Positions 1-9,986 of a DNA stretch of 64,000 nt are shown piece by piece (the stretch's first letter is position 1; each line of letters opens with the position of its first letter). The stretch spans positions 1 to 64,000 of the forward strand of contig JAZAYU010001094.1 of NCBI GenBank assembly GCA_038501625.1. The letters are read 5' to 3'. Made by a program: the position numbers and the translations under genes. The notes below the pieces were generated by a model. That model made no database searches. It was given only the letters and a program-made list of their open reading frames with translations, and was not told the DNA's origin. Source of the stretch: Corbicula japonica. Its lineage: Eukaryota > Mollusca > Bivalvia > Venerida > Cyrenidae.

Positions 1-505
1 ATTTGAGTTTGTATGTGACGTCATTTAACGAATGTTTACTATTTCATTTAGTACCATTAGTTTATTTTGTTTAAACTCAATGGAAAGGATAGGGATTTGC
101 TAAAATATGAATGCTAGAAGTGATAATCGTGGTATGAGTCTGTAAAATGCAATGATTTCAGAGTGTTTCATTCTTATACCTCTGCTGCGAGCTTCTTTTA
201 CACCAGGCTTTAGGCTAGCTCTATGTGAATATTATGGTGCACATGAATGGACAATAAAAAGGAAAGAAGTGATTTTAAATCGGAAATATTTAACGGGTAT
301 GTACAATTTATTCTTGTTTTAATGATAAAGTGTGATGAAACTACGGAAAACAATTGAAAACCAAAAAATAAAATCGCAGGGCCATTATCGATAATGGCCC
401 TGCCTCTCATAACTTAATGCCCTGCGACCTTGAATAACGCTTCCGGTCGTAACGTGAATTTGTAACTACTGTATTTATAGTAACACATGTAATAATATTT
501 AATAA
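1..505 (+). repeat. Foldback repeat family C, copy 1 (enters from the left edge)
   Basis: The sequence recurs with moderate divergence at 59510-59995, near 40800-41250, and inverted near 50364-50790 and 60420-60900. It carries a full TGACGTCA at 16-23 and a perfect 28-bp palindrome at 376-403 (GCAGGGCC...GGCCCTGC). It ends near the phrase 'tagtaacacatgtaat', which is shared with the copy at 59.5 kb. No coding potential is seen. It is probably a non-autonomous foldback DNA transposon; the class is inferred from structure only. Confidence 0.7.
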
Positions 506-599
506 AAATATCGACTTAAAATAAAACTGATATAAATAGTACAGGAAACATAGACTTATTTAACACATAAGATAATATAGTTAATAGAAATACATAACA

Positions 600-680
600 T
601 GGATCATTGTGAGATTATAGTTGTCTAGTTTCTAGATACTGGGTTCGCTCCCAGCTAGATACACTATCATTTGAAATTCA
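600..680 (+). repeat. SINE-like fragment
   Basis: It has a degenerate box B-like 'gggttcgctccca' followed by the tail 'agctagatacactatcatttga', which nearly matches the tail of the better-preserved unit at 811-912. No clear box A is visible. Probably a truncated or diverged copy of the same tRNA-derived SINE. Confidence 0.45.
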
Positions 681-810
681 CAGTAGCGCTATTTGTGCAG
701 TGTTGCGGCCGTAAAAAGTCTAACCCGTACATTTAGTCTGTACAGTTATCAGTAAAATAACCCGTTACCGATGTCATGCAGTGATTGTTACGTTAATCAG
801 GGCTATCCGA

Positions 811-912
811 TCAACCTTTAGCTCAGTTGGTTGCGACACAGGAATTGCAGGACTAGGCGCTGTCGCAGTGACGGTGCGGGTTCGATCCCAGCTAGAGACA
901 ATATCATTTGAT
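811..912 (+). repeat. tRNA-derived SINE head with A and B boxes
   Basis: Box A (TAGCTCAGTTGG, 819-830) and box B (GGTTCGATCCC, 879-889) lie about 50 bp apart, as in an internal RNA polymerase III promoter. The acceptor stem does not pair as a working tRNA, and the unit runs into a tail shared with 600-680 and 7490-7600. It is therefore better called a SINE head than a tRNA gene. Confidence 0.6.
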
Positions 913-1189
913 TCCTCAAGAAAAAGAATGATTACGTTTTCAATGGTTTACTGGAAACGAGCGTCTGCGTCACAATGGAATTTAGTTTTGCTTTATAACT
1001 TTAAAAGAATGACCAACCATTGAATAATAGATAGCAAAAAAGATTGACAATTAAAATATCTTAAAGAATATTTAATCTAAATTCAATTCTAGGATTCAGT
1101 TATTCACAGATACGAGTGGTTCCTTTATTTAACGGTGTTGGTTAGTACATGTTATTAAAAAGTGAATTTAATACTGCTTAAAGAAAGTT

Positions 1190-1385
1190 TTAATCCCCAG
1201 TGGCTACCTCCAATTGTTTTGGCACTGACCGTTCCGCTGTTGAAAGCGGTAACTCCACGGGTTCTCATTTTCGGTAATTGTTTGTAGCGCCTTTTTTGAA
1301 ATGGATCATATTATATTACCATGCTGTTTTCTCCTCTCTACTGTTGGGCTTGGTGAGTCTACTGGATGTTGCCATTCCTGGCAAG
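1190..1385 (-). repeat. Dispersed repeat family A, partial copy, inverted
   Basis: On the minus strand this matches the family seen best at 14835-15420. It includes the 'gagaacccg...ggttaccgc' block, the 'ggtcagtgcc...' hairpin region and the 'cctctctact' segment. It is diverged and incomplete. Confidence 0.6.
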
Positions 1386-1525
1386 CCTATTTACCGTTTT
1401 ATTCTATTGACACTGATCCTTCAAAATCGGTTCTGTTTGGCTTCGTCAGAGTATTTCTGTTATGACAAATACTGAGTTTTAAAATGACAACCCGGAGTTA
1501 AAAGGCCATAACAGTTAACATTGTA

Positions 1526-2514
1526 CAGGGTGTCTTAAAAGTAAGGTAACACTGATAAACTACCATATCATCGATAATATGTTATTTTTATTCTTGTACT
1601 ATCGTTTGCTGTACAGAAGATTTTTTATAGACACAATATAAAAGAATTTGATTGAAATGTCATACAATTACTTGTTTTAAGTGCGATTAACCAAACACAC
1701 TTGTTTTCGTCACTGACGTCATCTTAACAGTTTTAACGTTCTCCGGATAACCTTCCGTCTATACCTGTGTTTACTCTCACACTAAAGTCTTTAGTTACTG
1801 CTCCGCATGTGTCCTTTAGGTCGCTCTACACTCTCTTCGAACGTGTGACAGCAACATGGCAACATTTACTGGTTTGGGGCAATACACTAGACTTCAAGTG
1901 GCCCACAGAAAAAAAGTCCAATGGGTTCAAGTCCGGCCATGTAACGCCACACTTCTTATCGAGGTTCTTCCTTAAGAGCACATATTCGCCTAAGATTTAA
2001 AAAAATATAGTCAAGCACAACATTCGCCGTGTGAGTAGAAGCTCCATCTTGCATGAACCTAAGTTAATTTACGTTGCACCCAAGTCTTTGAAGGGCAGGG
2101 AATCAACTTTCCGCGCTGTGTCACGTTTTCGGTCTTGCGTTTCTGTGTTCATGGAAAACTGCCTCCTACCTTTCATACTTCTGTACTATTGATAGATGCG
2201 TTTTCTGCTTTTTGCATCTTTTGTTTTAAATTCATGTTAAAATTTTCTTTGCACACATATCGGAGATTTTGATTAATAAATAAATATGCTTTTACCACAA
2301 ACGTGCGTTGTGTTTGTGAGCCGAGACGCCGTTTTGATGGGGCACAATTGACACCAATAATGACGTGAGTTTTGCCCACAAAGGACGTTTGAATGTGCAG
2401 AAAATTCTATTTCATTGAATTGTGCTTCAGACGATAGTTTTCTGAAGAAAATCGGTTAAAAATTAGCAACATTATGACGCTTTTTATGTGTTGCCTTTCT
2501 TTGGGGACACCCTG
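1526..2514 (-). mobile_element. Tc1/mariner-like element, degenerate, with TIRs and TA target site
   Basis: The ends are inverted repeats: CAGGGTGTC... from 1526 and its complement ...GACACCCTG to 2514, followed inward by related 'aaag.aagg.aacac' sequence. Both sides are flanked by TA. The 989-bp interior holds transposase remains on the minus strand. This is the classic compact mariner layout, disabled by frameshifts and stops. Confidence 0.82.
1775..2400 (-). pseudogene. Mariner-family transposase pseudogene
   Basis: Read on the minus strand, an N-terminal piece around 2379-2173 contains 'QRTFVVKAYLF' and 'QNLRYVCKENF', as in the N-terminal region of these transposases. A second piece near 2060-1990 reads 'FMQDGASTHTANVVLDY', the block holding the second catalytic Asp (known families read QDGAPPH). 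A third piece near 1930 reads 'WPDLNPLDFF', the block before the last acidic residue. The pieces lie in different frames with stops between them, so no active transposase is encoded. Confidence 0.8.
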
Positions 2515-2516
2515 TA

Positions 2517-3875
2517 TGTTCATTACTTCCCTTGAACAGACAGAATCAAATCAAACCTTCATTTTTTTCTCGCCTGTAATGGTCAGTGACGTTTTATAGT
2601 TTATATTCCCAACTTGATGGTAAATACGTACACTGTAATAGTTAATTAGTTTGATGTACGTTAGTTAAGGACATGCCAAGCACTATCCGATCTCTCGAGG
2701 CATCAACACTCATGATAAATTTGTTAAACTTTGCCATAATTATAAATCGGCTATACATGAGTTATTTTGTGAACTAGGTTATTGTTATTTTTTTTCTATT
2801 TGAAATCGTCAAAACAACAGGATTGTATATTTTATACCATCTCTACTGTTACTTTGTACAAACACAATGCCGATCATGGTTGATTATTTCTTTCAATGAC
2901 AGTTGTGTCGTACAGGTGTAAGACGCTTTCCCTTGATTAAACATTAGTTCTTTTCACTGAGCATCTTAGTTTGTGCGAGAGCATATTTAAAGGGATGAAT
3001 GAAGACGTGTAAAAGAAGGAGAGCAGTGCGTGTAATTATACCCCACGTTGTTTACAAATTTATAATGTCTAAGTTTTACTATTTCCAAGTTCGCATGACT
3101 AACCTCTGTCAATTTATCTATATGAGGACATTTATGTAATGAAATGATATTGTTTCTAATATAAAATCTGACATATTTGTCTGAAAGTTTTAAGTGTATG
3201 CGTATTTCGAGAAATCACATGTCAATGTTTTATATCTTTTTCAGGAAATTCATTTGTTTTAATAAAACGAGATCTTTTTTATTTCTGGCCATACTGTGTC
3301 TGGTTTCCAAGTAATACGTCATTTCGAAATTCAAGAGACATCTAAGAAAAAAGACATAAATTTTTGTCGAAGCAATAACCTGTGGTAAATGAAAGGGTCC
3401 GATATCATGTCAATTAGTGGGTACTTTACTCTGACACACGAAACTGTACATTTGTATAATAAAAGACGAGCTGATAATGCGTGCTTTATATCGTTATACT
3501 GATTGAGTCTTGACGTTAGATATAAAGTGAGAAGCAATAAGGGTATTATTATTTTATGATTTTCCTGAAACATTTAAGCCTCCATTAAAACACTACATGT
3601 ATTAAGCAACATTTAAAACAGTGTGATCAGCGTCGAAATTAAGGAAACCAGATCTAATCATTTATTTTTTTTATCATAATTATATACTTAATACTAGTGT
3701 AGTGTTTAAACGCACCTGCCCACGTGTCAAGAAAATATAAAGTGTGTTTATTTAATATTAAAAGTAAAACTGTATGGTGTAGAAGACCTGTAAAAGTAAA
3801 TGAGATGTAAAAATTCTTACAAAGTATGAAAAAACAAACGTTTCCAAATATTTAGACTTTGTTCTGAAACCTAAA
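2517..3875. other. AT-rich stretch without recognised gene
   Basis: Only short unsupported ORFs occur. No exon-like block with splice sites, repeat family or RNA gene was recognised. The right end adjoins the Penelope-like fragment and may include its decayed 5' part. Confidence 0.4.
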
Positions 3876-5126
3876 ATGCAAAATGTACATGTATCACCTT
3901 ATTTAAGAGACACGAGAGACTTAATTAATAAGATTAAGCATGATAAATTCAGAAGCAAAAACTCATTATTGGTGACTCTTGATGTATCTAGATTATACAC
4001 AAATATCCCACATGACGATGGAATAAATGCATGTAGATATTTCTTAAGCAATGGTAATTCGACAGGTTCTTCATCAAGTGATCACATATGTTCTCTTATT
4101 AGGGCTGTTTTAGAAAATAATTATTTCCAATTTGATAATGATTATTTTATTCAACGATTGGGTACTGCTATGGGCAGCCCTATGGCACCATCGTATGCAT
4201 CATTATTTATGGGTAAGCTTGAGGAAGACTTTTTAAACTCAAGAACTGTCAAACCTACCGTTTGGTTCCGATTTTTAGATGATATCTTTATGATATGGGA
4301 TGGTTCTTTAAATGATTTGAAAACATTTATTGATGATTTGAACGCTTTACATCCAAATATTCAATTTACGCACACCATTTCAGAAAATGCAGTTTCTTTT
4401 CTGGATGTAATAATACAAAAAGGTAATAATCTAGATGTAGTAACAAATGTAATTGTAAAACAAACAAATGATCATCAATACCTAGATTATTCATCGTGTC
4501 ATCCCAAATCATGTAAAGATGGTATCCCTTTCAGCCAAGCTAAACGATACAGACGCATAATAAGTAACGATGAAGATTTTAAGGAATGTCTACCTTTATT
4601 ACAAAAAATCTTTTTAGAAAGACATTATCCAAAAAATGTAATAAATTCTGCTTTTAATAAAGTATCCTCAATGTCACAGGAAGACGCAGCTCAAACGTTT
4701 GACCGTAAAAATGAGAAAGTAATTCCATTTACTATCTATTATAATCCTTCTTTACCTAATATTGGTCACATTATTCATAAATACTGGCGTTTGCTTGATT
4801 TATCAAAAAACTCAAATGACAAAAGTGTATGCAACCAATTTAAACCCGTGGTGGCATATAAACGACCAATGAATTTACATGATTATTTAGTAAGTTCTCG
4901 TTTTTCTAATAATAAAAATGTTAACTTTTCAACTAGAAAATGTAACCGGAGTAGGTGCACACATTGCGCCAATATTATTGTTAACTCGTCTTTTTCAAGC
5001 CAAGCGTCTGGAGTTTCGTATGATCTCCGTTGTAATGCTGATTGTACAACTAAAAATGTTATATATTTGTTTTTCGCGAATTGCATTCACATAAAATTGA
5101 CAGTGTTAAAACTTGATAATAATTGA
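3876..5126 (+). CDS. Penelope-like element reverse transcriptase (fragment, 416-codon open frame)
   Basis: The frame encodes an RT core: 'TLDVSRLYTNIP' (motif A), 'GTAMGSPMAPSYASLFMGKLE' region (motif B), 'WFRFLDDIFMIW' (motif C with the FLDD catalytic pair) and 'VSFLDVIIQK'. It is followed by the Penelope-type linker with paired Cys residues ('RKCNRSRCTHC', 'DLRCNADC') and 'NVIYLF'. In known Penelope-like elements NVIYL leads into a GIY-YIG endonuclease. Here the frame turns to unrelated sequence after 'NVIYLFFANC' and stops, so the endonuclease is missing. The N-terminal part usual for these proteins is also absent. The element is thus truncated at both ends although the RT core is open. 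It copied RNA into DNA for its own transposition and has no link to the FAS1 genes. Confidence 0.85.
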   Translation: MQNVHVSPYLRDTRDLINKIKHDKFRSKNSLLVTLDVSRLYTNIPHDDGINACRYFLSNGNSTGSSSSDHICSLIRAVLENNYFQFDNDYFIQRLGTAMGSPMAPSYASLFMGKLEEDFLNSRTVKPTVWFRFLDDIFMIWDGSLNDLKTFIDDLNALHPNIQFTHTISENAVSFLDVIIQKGNNLDVVTNVIVKQTNDHQYLDYSSCHPKSCKDGIPFSQAKRYRRIISNDEDFKECLPLLQKIFLERHYPKNVINSAFNKVSSMSQEDAAQTFDRKNEKVIPFTIYYNPSLPNIGHIIHKYWRLLDLSKNSNDKSVCNQFKPVVAYKRPMNLHDYLVSSRFSNNKNVNFSTRKCNRSRCTHCANIIVNSSFSSQASGVSYDLRCNADCTTKNVIYLFFANCIHIKLTVLKLDNN

Positions 5127-5506
5127 TTTTCTTTTTAAATAAAAAAACGCTATAAATAAGTATATAACTAATGAATTCCCGCAAAATATTCATCTGTGCG
5201 AAATTCAATGATACCATAGAAAATGATGAATAACTAAATTGAAATATTTTGTGAAAAATTTTCCGCCATACGACGTTACGCGCCTTTCACGTTGACGTAA
5301 CGTCCGTTAATAATTGTTTGTATTACCCTGAAGAAGGCTTGTTAAGGCCGAAACGTTGGTGAAATACATATATATTAAGTGAATTTTAATCGTGTTGGGT
5401 ATTGTTTTACTTCATTTTACAAAGTATGCTGAATACATAAACATCGATAGTTTAGGTTGACGGTCAATGTTATGGGGGATTAGGCATGAAGAAAGCAAGA
5501 CAAGTA
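5127..5506 (+). repeat. 3' non-coding tail of the Penelope-like fragment
   Basis: The tail carries 'ccctgaagaaggcttg...aaggccgaaacg' (5326-5355), a phrase I associate with Penelope-like 3' regions. Its CTGAAGA...GAAAC spacing resembles a hammerhead ribozyme core, with GGC/GCC as a possible stem II. Stems I and III were not convincingly drawn. The end of the element is not defined. Confidence 0.4.
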
Positions 5507-6830
5507 GGGGAGACCGGGGATAGTTCTACACTTTTAGCATTTTTCAGAATTGTGACTGTTTCAATTGTGCGAAAGTAATGTTAATATTGGAAATTTAAAC
5601 CATAGAAAGTTAAGTTTAATATAAAATTAGACCGATTACAGTATATAAACTGAATTCATTAAAAAACAATTTTTCGTAAGTAGACCAAAGTGTAACAACT
5701 TACCCCGGTCGTGGGGCATGTTGTTACAGGTCTCGGGGTAAAATGTTACAATAGCTCTGGGTACAATTTTTAACATATTCAGATACATAACAGTGACTTT
5801 TTTGATAACAGTTTCATTCAAAGACGTTAAAATTGTTTAGAATATGATTTTTGACAAAAACGTGCATGTTGTTTCAAAAATACAGTCACTGTGGATGTTA
5901 AGTTGGAAAATCGCAAACATTTCAATAAGGCATTCACTTTTTTTTTAAATCTATTGTGAATTCGGATAGATTGTATATATACATTTGTGGTTTACTTATA
6001 TTGCTCGAACGAAAACAATGTAAATTTATAACTTTTGCGAAAGAACTTTGCGAAAGTTTAGTATGATACCTGTAAAAGTGTTAGTCAAATATACATTCAG
6101 GAACAGCCAAAACCACAGTTGCAAAATACAAAAGCTTACCCATACAAACAAACCGTAGATCTGCATGAAATTCTGAGAGTGTATCAGTTTATTATTTGAT
6201 CAGTTAAAAAAACACACAAAAAAAGAACCAGAAGGGTTACCTTCTTCGAGCGGTCAGTGCCAATAGTTTTCCGCCAGGTTTAATGAAATCAATATTTCGG
6301 GTTATTTTTGCGTTTACACGAGCATTTTTCCGATAAAATATCGATAATATTGTCGAAAGTTGTGAAATGAATAATATTAAGGTGTACCATGCTGGTCAAA
6401 AATCTATGTTTTGTTGAGGGACGAAATATTACACTGTAACAACATGCCCCATCACCGACGTAACAACTTTCCCCACCCACCCCTTGTCGCACTTCAAGGT
6501 CGCTAAAAATAACATATAGCCTGATTTATTTTTATTACTAGTTTCAAAGAAAATACAAACATTAATGTTAATTTTAATTTGTGTTTAAGACTTGTATATG
6601 CAATAATGAGGAAATATCGAAATGTTTTCCTAATTCGAAAAAAATTACTTTTACATAGTAAAATCAGTTTTTCCTAGCTAATCTGACTATTTCGCGGACA
6701 ATTTTAATGAAACTTATATTAAACATTGAGGGTTATTTTAGTATTCATACCAACTTCATCAGTAATGCAATGTTGTCGCAAAATGAAGTGTAACAACTTT
6801 CCCCGTGTAACAACTATCCCCGGTCTCCCC
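5507..6830. mobile_element. Non-autonomous TIR element, TA target site (1324 bp)
   Basis: Perfect 19-bp terminal inverted repeats: GGGGAGACCGGGGATAGTT at 5507-5525 and its complement at 6812-6830, each flanked by TA. The interior repeats phrases such as 'tgtaacaacttaccccgg', 'gtaacaacatgcccc' and 'gtaacaactttcccc' near both ends. No transposase frame is visible. The TA duplication points to the Tc1/mariner/pogo group, by inference. Confidence 0.8.
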
Positions 6831-7322
6831 TAACTGTAGAACAACTGTTATTGTATTCAATGAAGTGTTACGATTTTGGCGTGACTATTAAATCTTTGAG
6901 TGTAACAGATTATGAGTTTATGCGGTTTAACAATCAGATGGGCCTCATAAAAACATGCCTAGTAAATGATGGCTAGATGTACCGTTATAAGTGCTTTGAA
7001 CATGAAAAGCGTTTATATTTATACAATATACATCGAGACGGCTGTAAATATCCATTTTACTTCGAAGTTGTTTTAGAATTGTTAACGCTGATGCAATTAC
7101 AACAGGTCCTACAACGTACTAATTCGTCCTAACATTCGACCAAATCTGCTTCTTTTCAGACATTTATAGGCATTAATCATGTTAATAGCTGCAGTAAAAT
7201 TAATATTAACCACATCTGAGACATTGTGATATTCCACCCAGATCTGTGTATTGACAGCTGTAAAAGCGACGTTATGAAACCAAGCCTAATTTACCATTTT
7301 AACAATAATGACAATACATTTA

Positions 7323-7459
7323 CTGAGCGCCAATGAAAACGCAACACTTTATTTTGTTTGGAATATTTTTGATGTGTGTAAAAGTTTAATAATTTGGTAA
7401 ATGAAGATGTGTTTTAAAACCAATAAAAAGTGAAGTGTTGCGTTTTCATCGGCGCTCAG
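7323..7459. mobile_element. Short MITE, TA target site (137 bp)
   Basis: The ends CTGAGCGCCAATGAAAACGC and its near-perfect complement continue through GCAACACTT, giving arms of about 26 bp with one mismatched or gapped position. TA flanks both sides. The size and TA site fit a Tc1/mariner-type MITE. Confidence 0.8.
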
Positions 7460-7489
7460 TATATAAAACATAGTTTTTCTTGCATCCCA

Positions 7490-7610
7490 GAAAGCACGTT
7501 TCCGTGCGTATTACTGGGGTAGGAAATGTCCTTACTTTGGGATCTGCATGGCTACGGGTACGGGTTCGCTGCCCAATAGGAGCAATAGCATTTGGTAACA
7601 ATAATCTTTA
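7490..7610 (+). repeat. SINE-like fragment
   Basis: It carries 'acgggttcgctgccc', a degenerate box B, and the tail 'gagcaatagcatttgg', resembling the tails at 660-675 and 890-912. The head is diverged. Confidence 0.4.
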
Positions 7611-8089
7611 CGTCATCAACTGCTTGATCAAGTTAATGAAAATTTCAGAAAAAAATGTTTATAAACGTAAACATTTCAGCAAAGGGAAACGTGGATTATA
7701 AGGGAAATATAGATATGTGACAAACAGTTAAAGGTATGCAAAACAGTGAAGACAACCCAGACACTCCAGACACTTTATACATTCAGTTCAAATGTAGACA
7801 AGAAAACATAACATGTGTTTGCATTTGAATCAGTTTCAAACACGACACTCCAAGCACCAAAACAAAAACATAAGGGTTACCGTATTCGACATTAAGCCAC
7901 TGGGGCTTTAAAAGGTGATTGCTCTTGTTTTGACGAATATTATTTTACAAATTATAGATTTTGATAAAATTTCCCGCGATGTTGGATATTTACGTATTTA
8001 TTACAAGTATGAAATAAAACTGGCATGTTATCAGGCATGTTTAAATTTTATAGAGCTTCAAATAAATTTTAACACAGTCAAATGCAAGA

Positions 8090-8460
8090 CGTAAGTGAAA
8101 TCTGCATGCCAGGAATTGCAATATTCAAACCACACAACCTCCTTACACGGCCAACAAGCAGAGTGGAAATATTACCATAATAATAAAAAGATCAATTTCT
8201 ATATAATTATACTCAAAAGCAACAAACGAGACAGAGAACCTGGGGGTGGGGGGTACCACCTCGGAACCGTCAGTGGCAAAATAATTTGCCACTGGGGTTT
8301 AAACCAGGTTCTAGGCTGCTCTAACCGCATACTTGTCCCAAAGAGTTCATATATCAGCAAACATGTGCAAGTTGTCTTGGTGAAATAACGTAAACCCACT
8401 CATCAACTCGACAATGTTGGATGCAAAAACACACAAACAAATAAACATAGGAAGCTTATA
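8090..8460 (+). repeat. Dispersed repeat family A copy
   Basis: Contains the family markers in order: 'gccaggaattgc', 'cacacaacctcc', 'gagaacctgggggtggggggtaccacctcgg', the 'gtcagtggcaaaataatttgccactgggg' hairpin, 'aaaccaggttctagg', and a tail like that at 15060-15170. Confidence 0.7.
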
Positions 8461-9878
8461 ACATTGTTACGCACCAAACGGGTAATTTAAAAACTATATT
8501 CGCTTGTTAAACTAAAATCGTTCTATTTTTAAACAAAATAGTTATTTAAAATGCGATTTAGATTTTTAATAATGCTTTACAAATACATATTGCCTGGACT
8601 CAGAAAACCAAGGCTAAATGACAAATGTTTCAATGTTTAGATTCATTGTTTTGTTTATAAATAGTGATGGTTTGAATACGACAAGCACATTACACTAATA
8701 GTATTGACGTCAAAAATTGAGAAAAAAAACTAATTTCCGACGTTTGCCTTTTAGACTTGTTTTATTGAATACCGTCTTATTAAATAAAATGGAAACTTTA
8801 ACATTTAAATTAAGAAAATTGTTTAACCTTCCATGTAATGTAACTGTGTTAAGCTTTATCACGGGATAAACGTCCAACAATTGGATCATAGTTGAATAAG
8901 TGGTGTTATCAATTACGTCCTTTGAAGGTCTTTGGTCACGATACGTATGTATGTTAAATGTACTCATAATGTTTCTTTCAGCAGGTTTTAAGGTAGTGAC
9001 TGTCGTTTTGTCTTGTGTAAATAACTGAATTGTGCTTAATTCCGTAATTTCCATCACTGCCTCCAACCAAGCCTCCAAACTGTTCATATGTGTTGTGTTC
9101 AGTTGTTTAAAATATCAGTCGTTTTACTATTAAATAGGTCTAAGAATAGCATAATTATTAAGTATATTAAAACGTTATATCTAATTACATGTTTTGTATT
9201 GAAGGTTAGTCAGAACTTCCCTCGAAAAATAACTGTAACCGTGGTTCCATCATAACAATATTTGACAAAACCATAACAAACCTGCATGGATGCATTTTAA
9301 GCAATGGTATGCAATGGAGGTTTCAAGCTGCCATTGGCCTTCTGAGAGTCCATTTTTTCCAAGTATGACTCAGTTGAAGCTTAAAAGAATCGCAATGACC
9401 TGAGAATAAAGATAAATGACAACAATACCGTATTTGAAAAACTCGTGTGCTAGTTTCTTTCAAAAATCTTTAAAATAGGCGAAAAAAGGCGTCAGACTTT
9501 ATCATGGTAATCCCGGCTTCCCCTTTATATGATTATTTATCCAAGTTTTTTTCTCATTGAATACGGATGTTTTCACGGGTTACATTGTAAGACATTATCT
9601 GCATTTTTTAATCTCTTGGATTATGTCATCTTATCCGCGTGGTTCGAAAAATATGCGGTAGGGTATTATAAGGTGTTTCCTTTTAGCAAACCTGAGAGAT
9701 AGAAGTATGTTCAGCTTGAATAATTTGACCGATGGTAAAATCTTATAACGAAATTTTCTATCCTGATATAAGGATCTAAATGTTTACTGCAAACAGATGT
9801 TATCTAAATCCCATTGCGACGTGCTTGATTCGTAAAGTCCGTTAACTTCGAATAGAACAGGGAAATAGAAGCCAAAAA
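8461..9878. other. Upstream region of FAS1 gene 1
   Basis: No repeat family was recognised. A 125-codon frame on the minus strand (8710-9087) has no recognisable domain and no splice or codon support, so it was not called. The 5' untranslated part of gene 1 probably lies in the last few hundred bases; a non-coding first exon further upstream cannot be excluded. Confidence 0.4.
9667..9671 (+). promoter_or_regulatory. Candidate TATA element of FAS1 gene 1
   Basis: A TATAA in 'ggtattataagg' lies about 210 bp upstream of the start codon. In AT-rich DNA this is weak evidence, and no transcript start is visible. Confidence 0.2.
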
Positions 9879-9986
9879 ATGCTTGGCGTTGCATTACTTA
9901 TCTTACAGTCATTTATTGTATTTGACGCTGTGGTTCATGCAGGAACAATTCTGGAAGTTTTAACGAGGACATCTGGATTGAAAACT
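9879..9986 (+). CDS. FAS1 gene 1, exon 1: signal peptide and start of FAS1-1
   Basis: 36 codons, phase 0 donor 'gtaagc'. A hydrophobic stretch (LGVALLILQSFIVF) ends near 'VVHAG', a plausible signal peptidase site. 'TILEVLTRTSGLKT', the first FAS1 helix, follows and is also present in exon 1 of copy 2. The start ATG follows 'gccaaaaa'. Confidence 0.8.

Noticed and set aside
8710..9087. 125-codon open frame on the minus strand
   Set aside because: No recognisable domain and no splice or codon evidence. In AT-rich DNA with many frames, one ORF of this length is not enough to call a gene.
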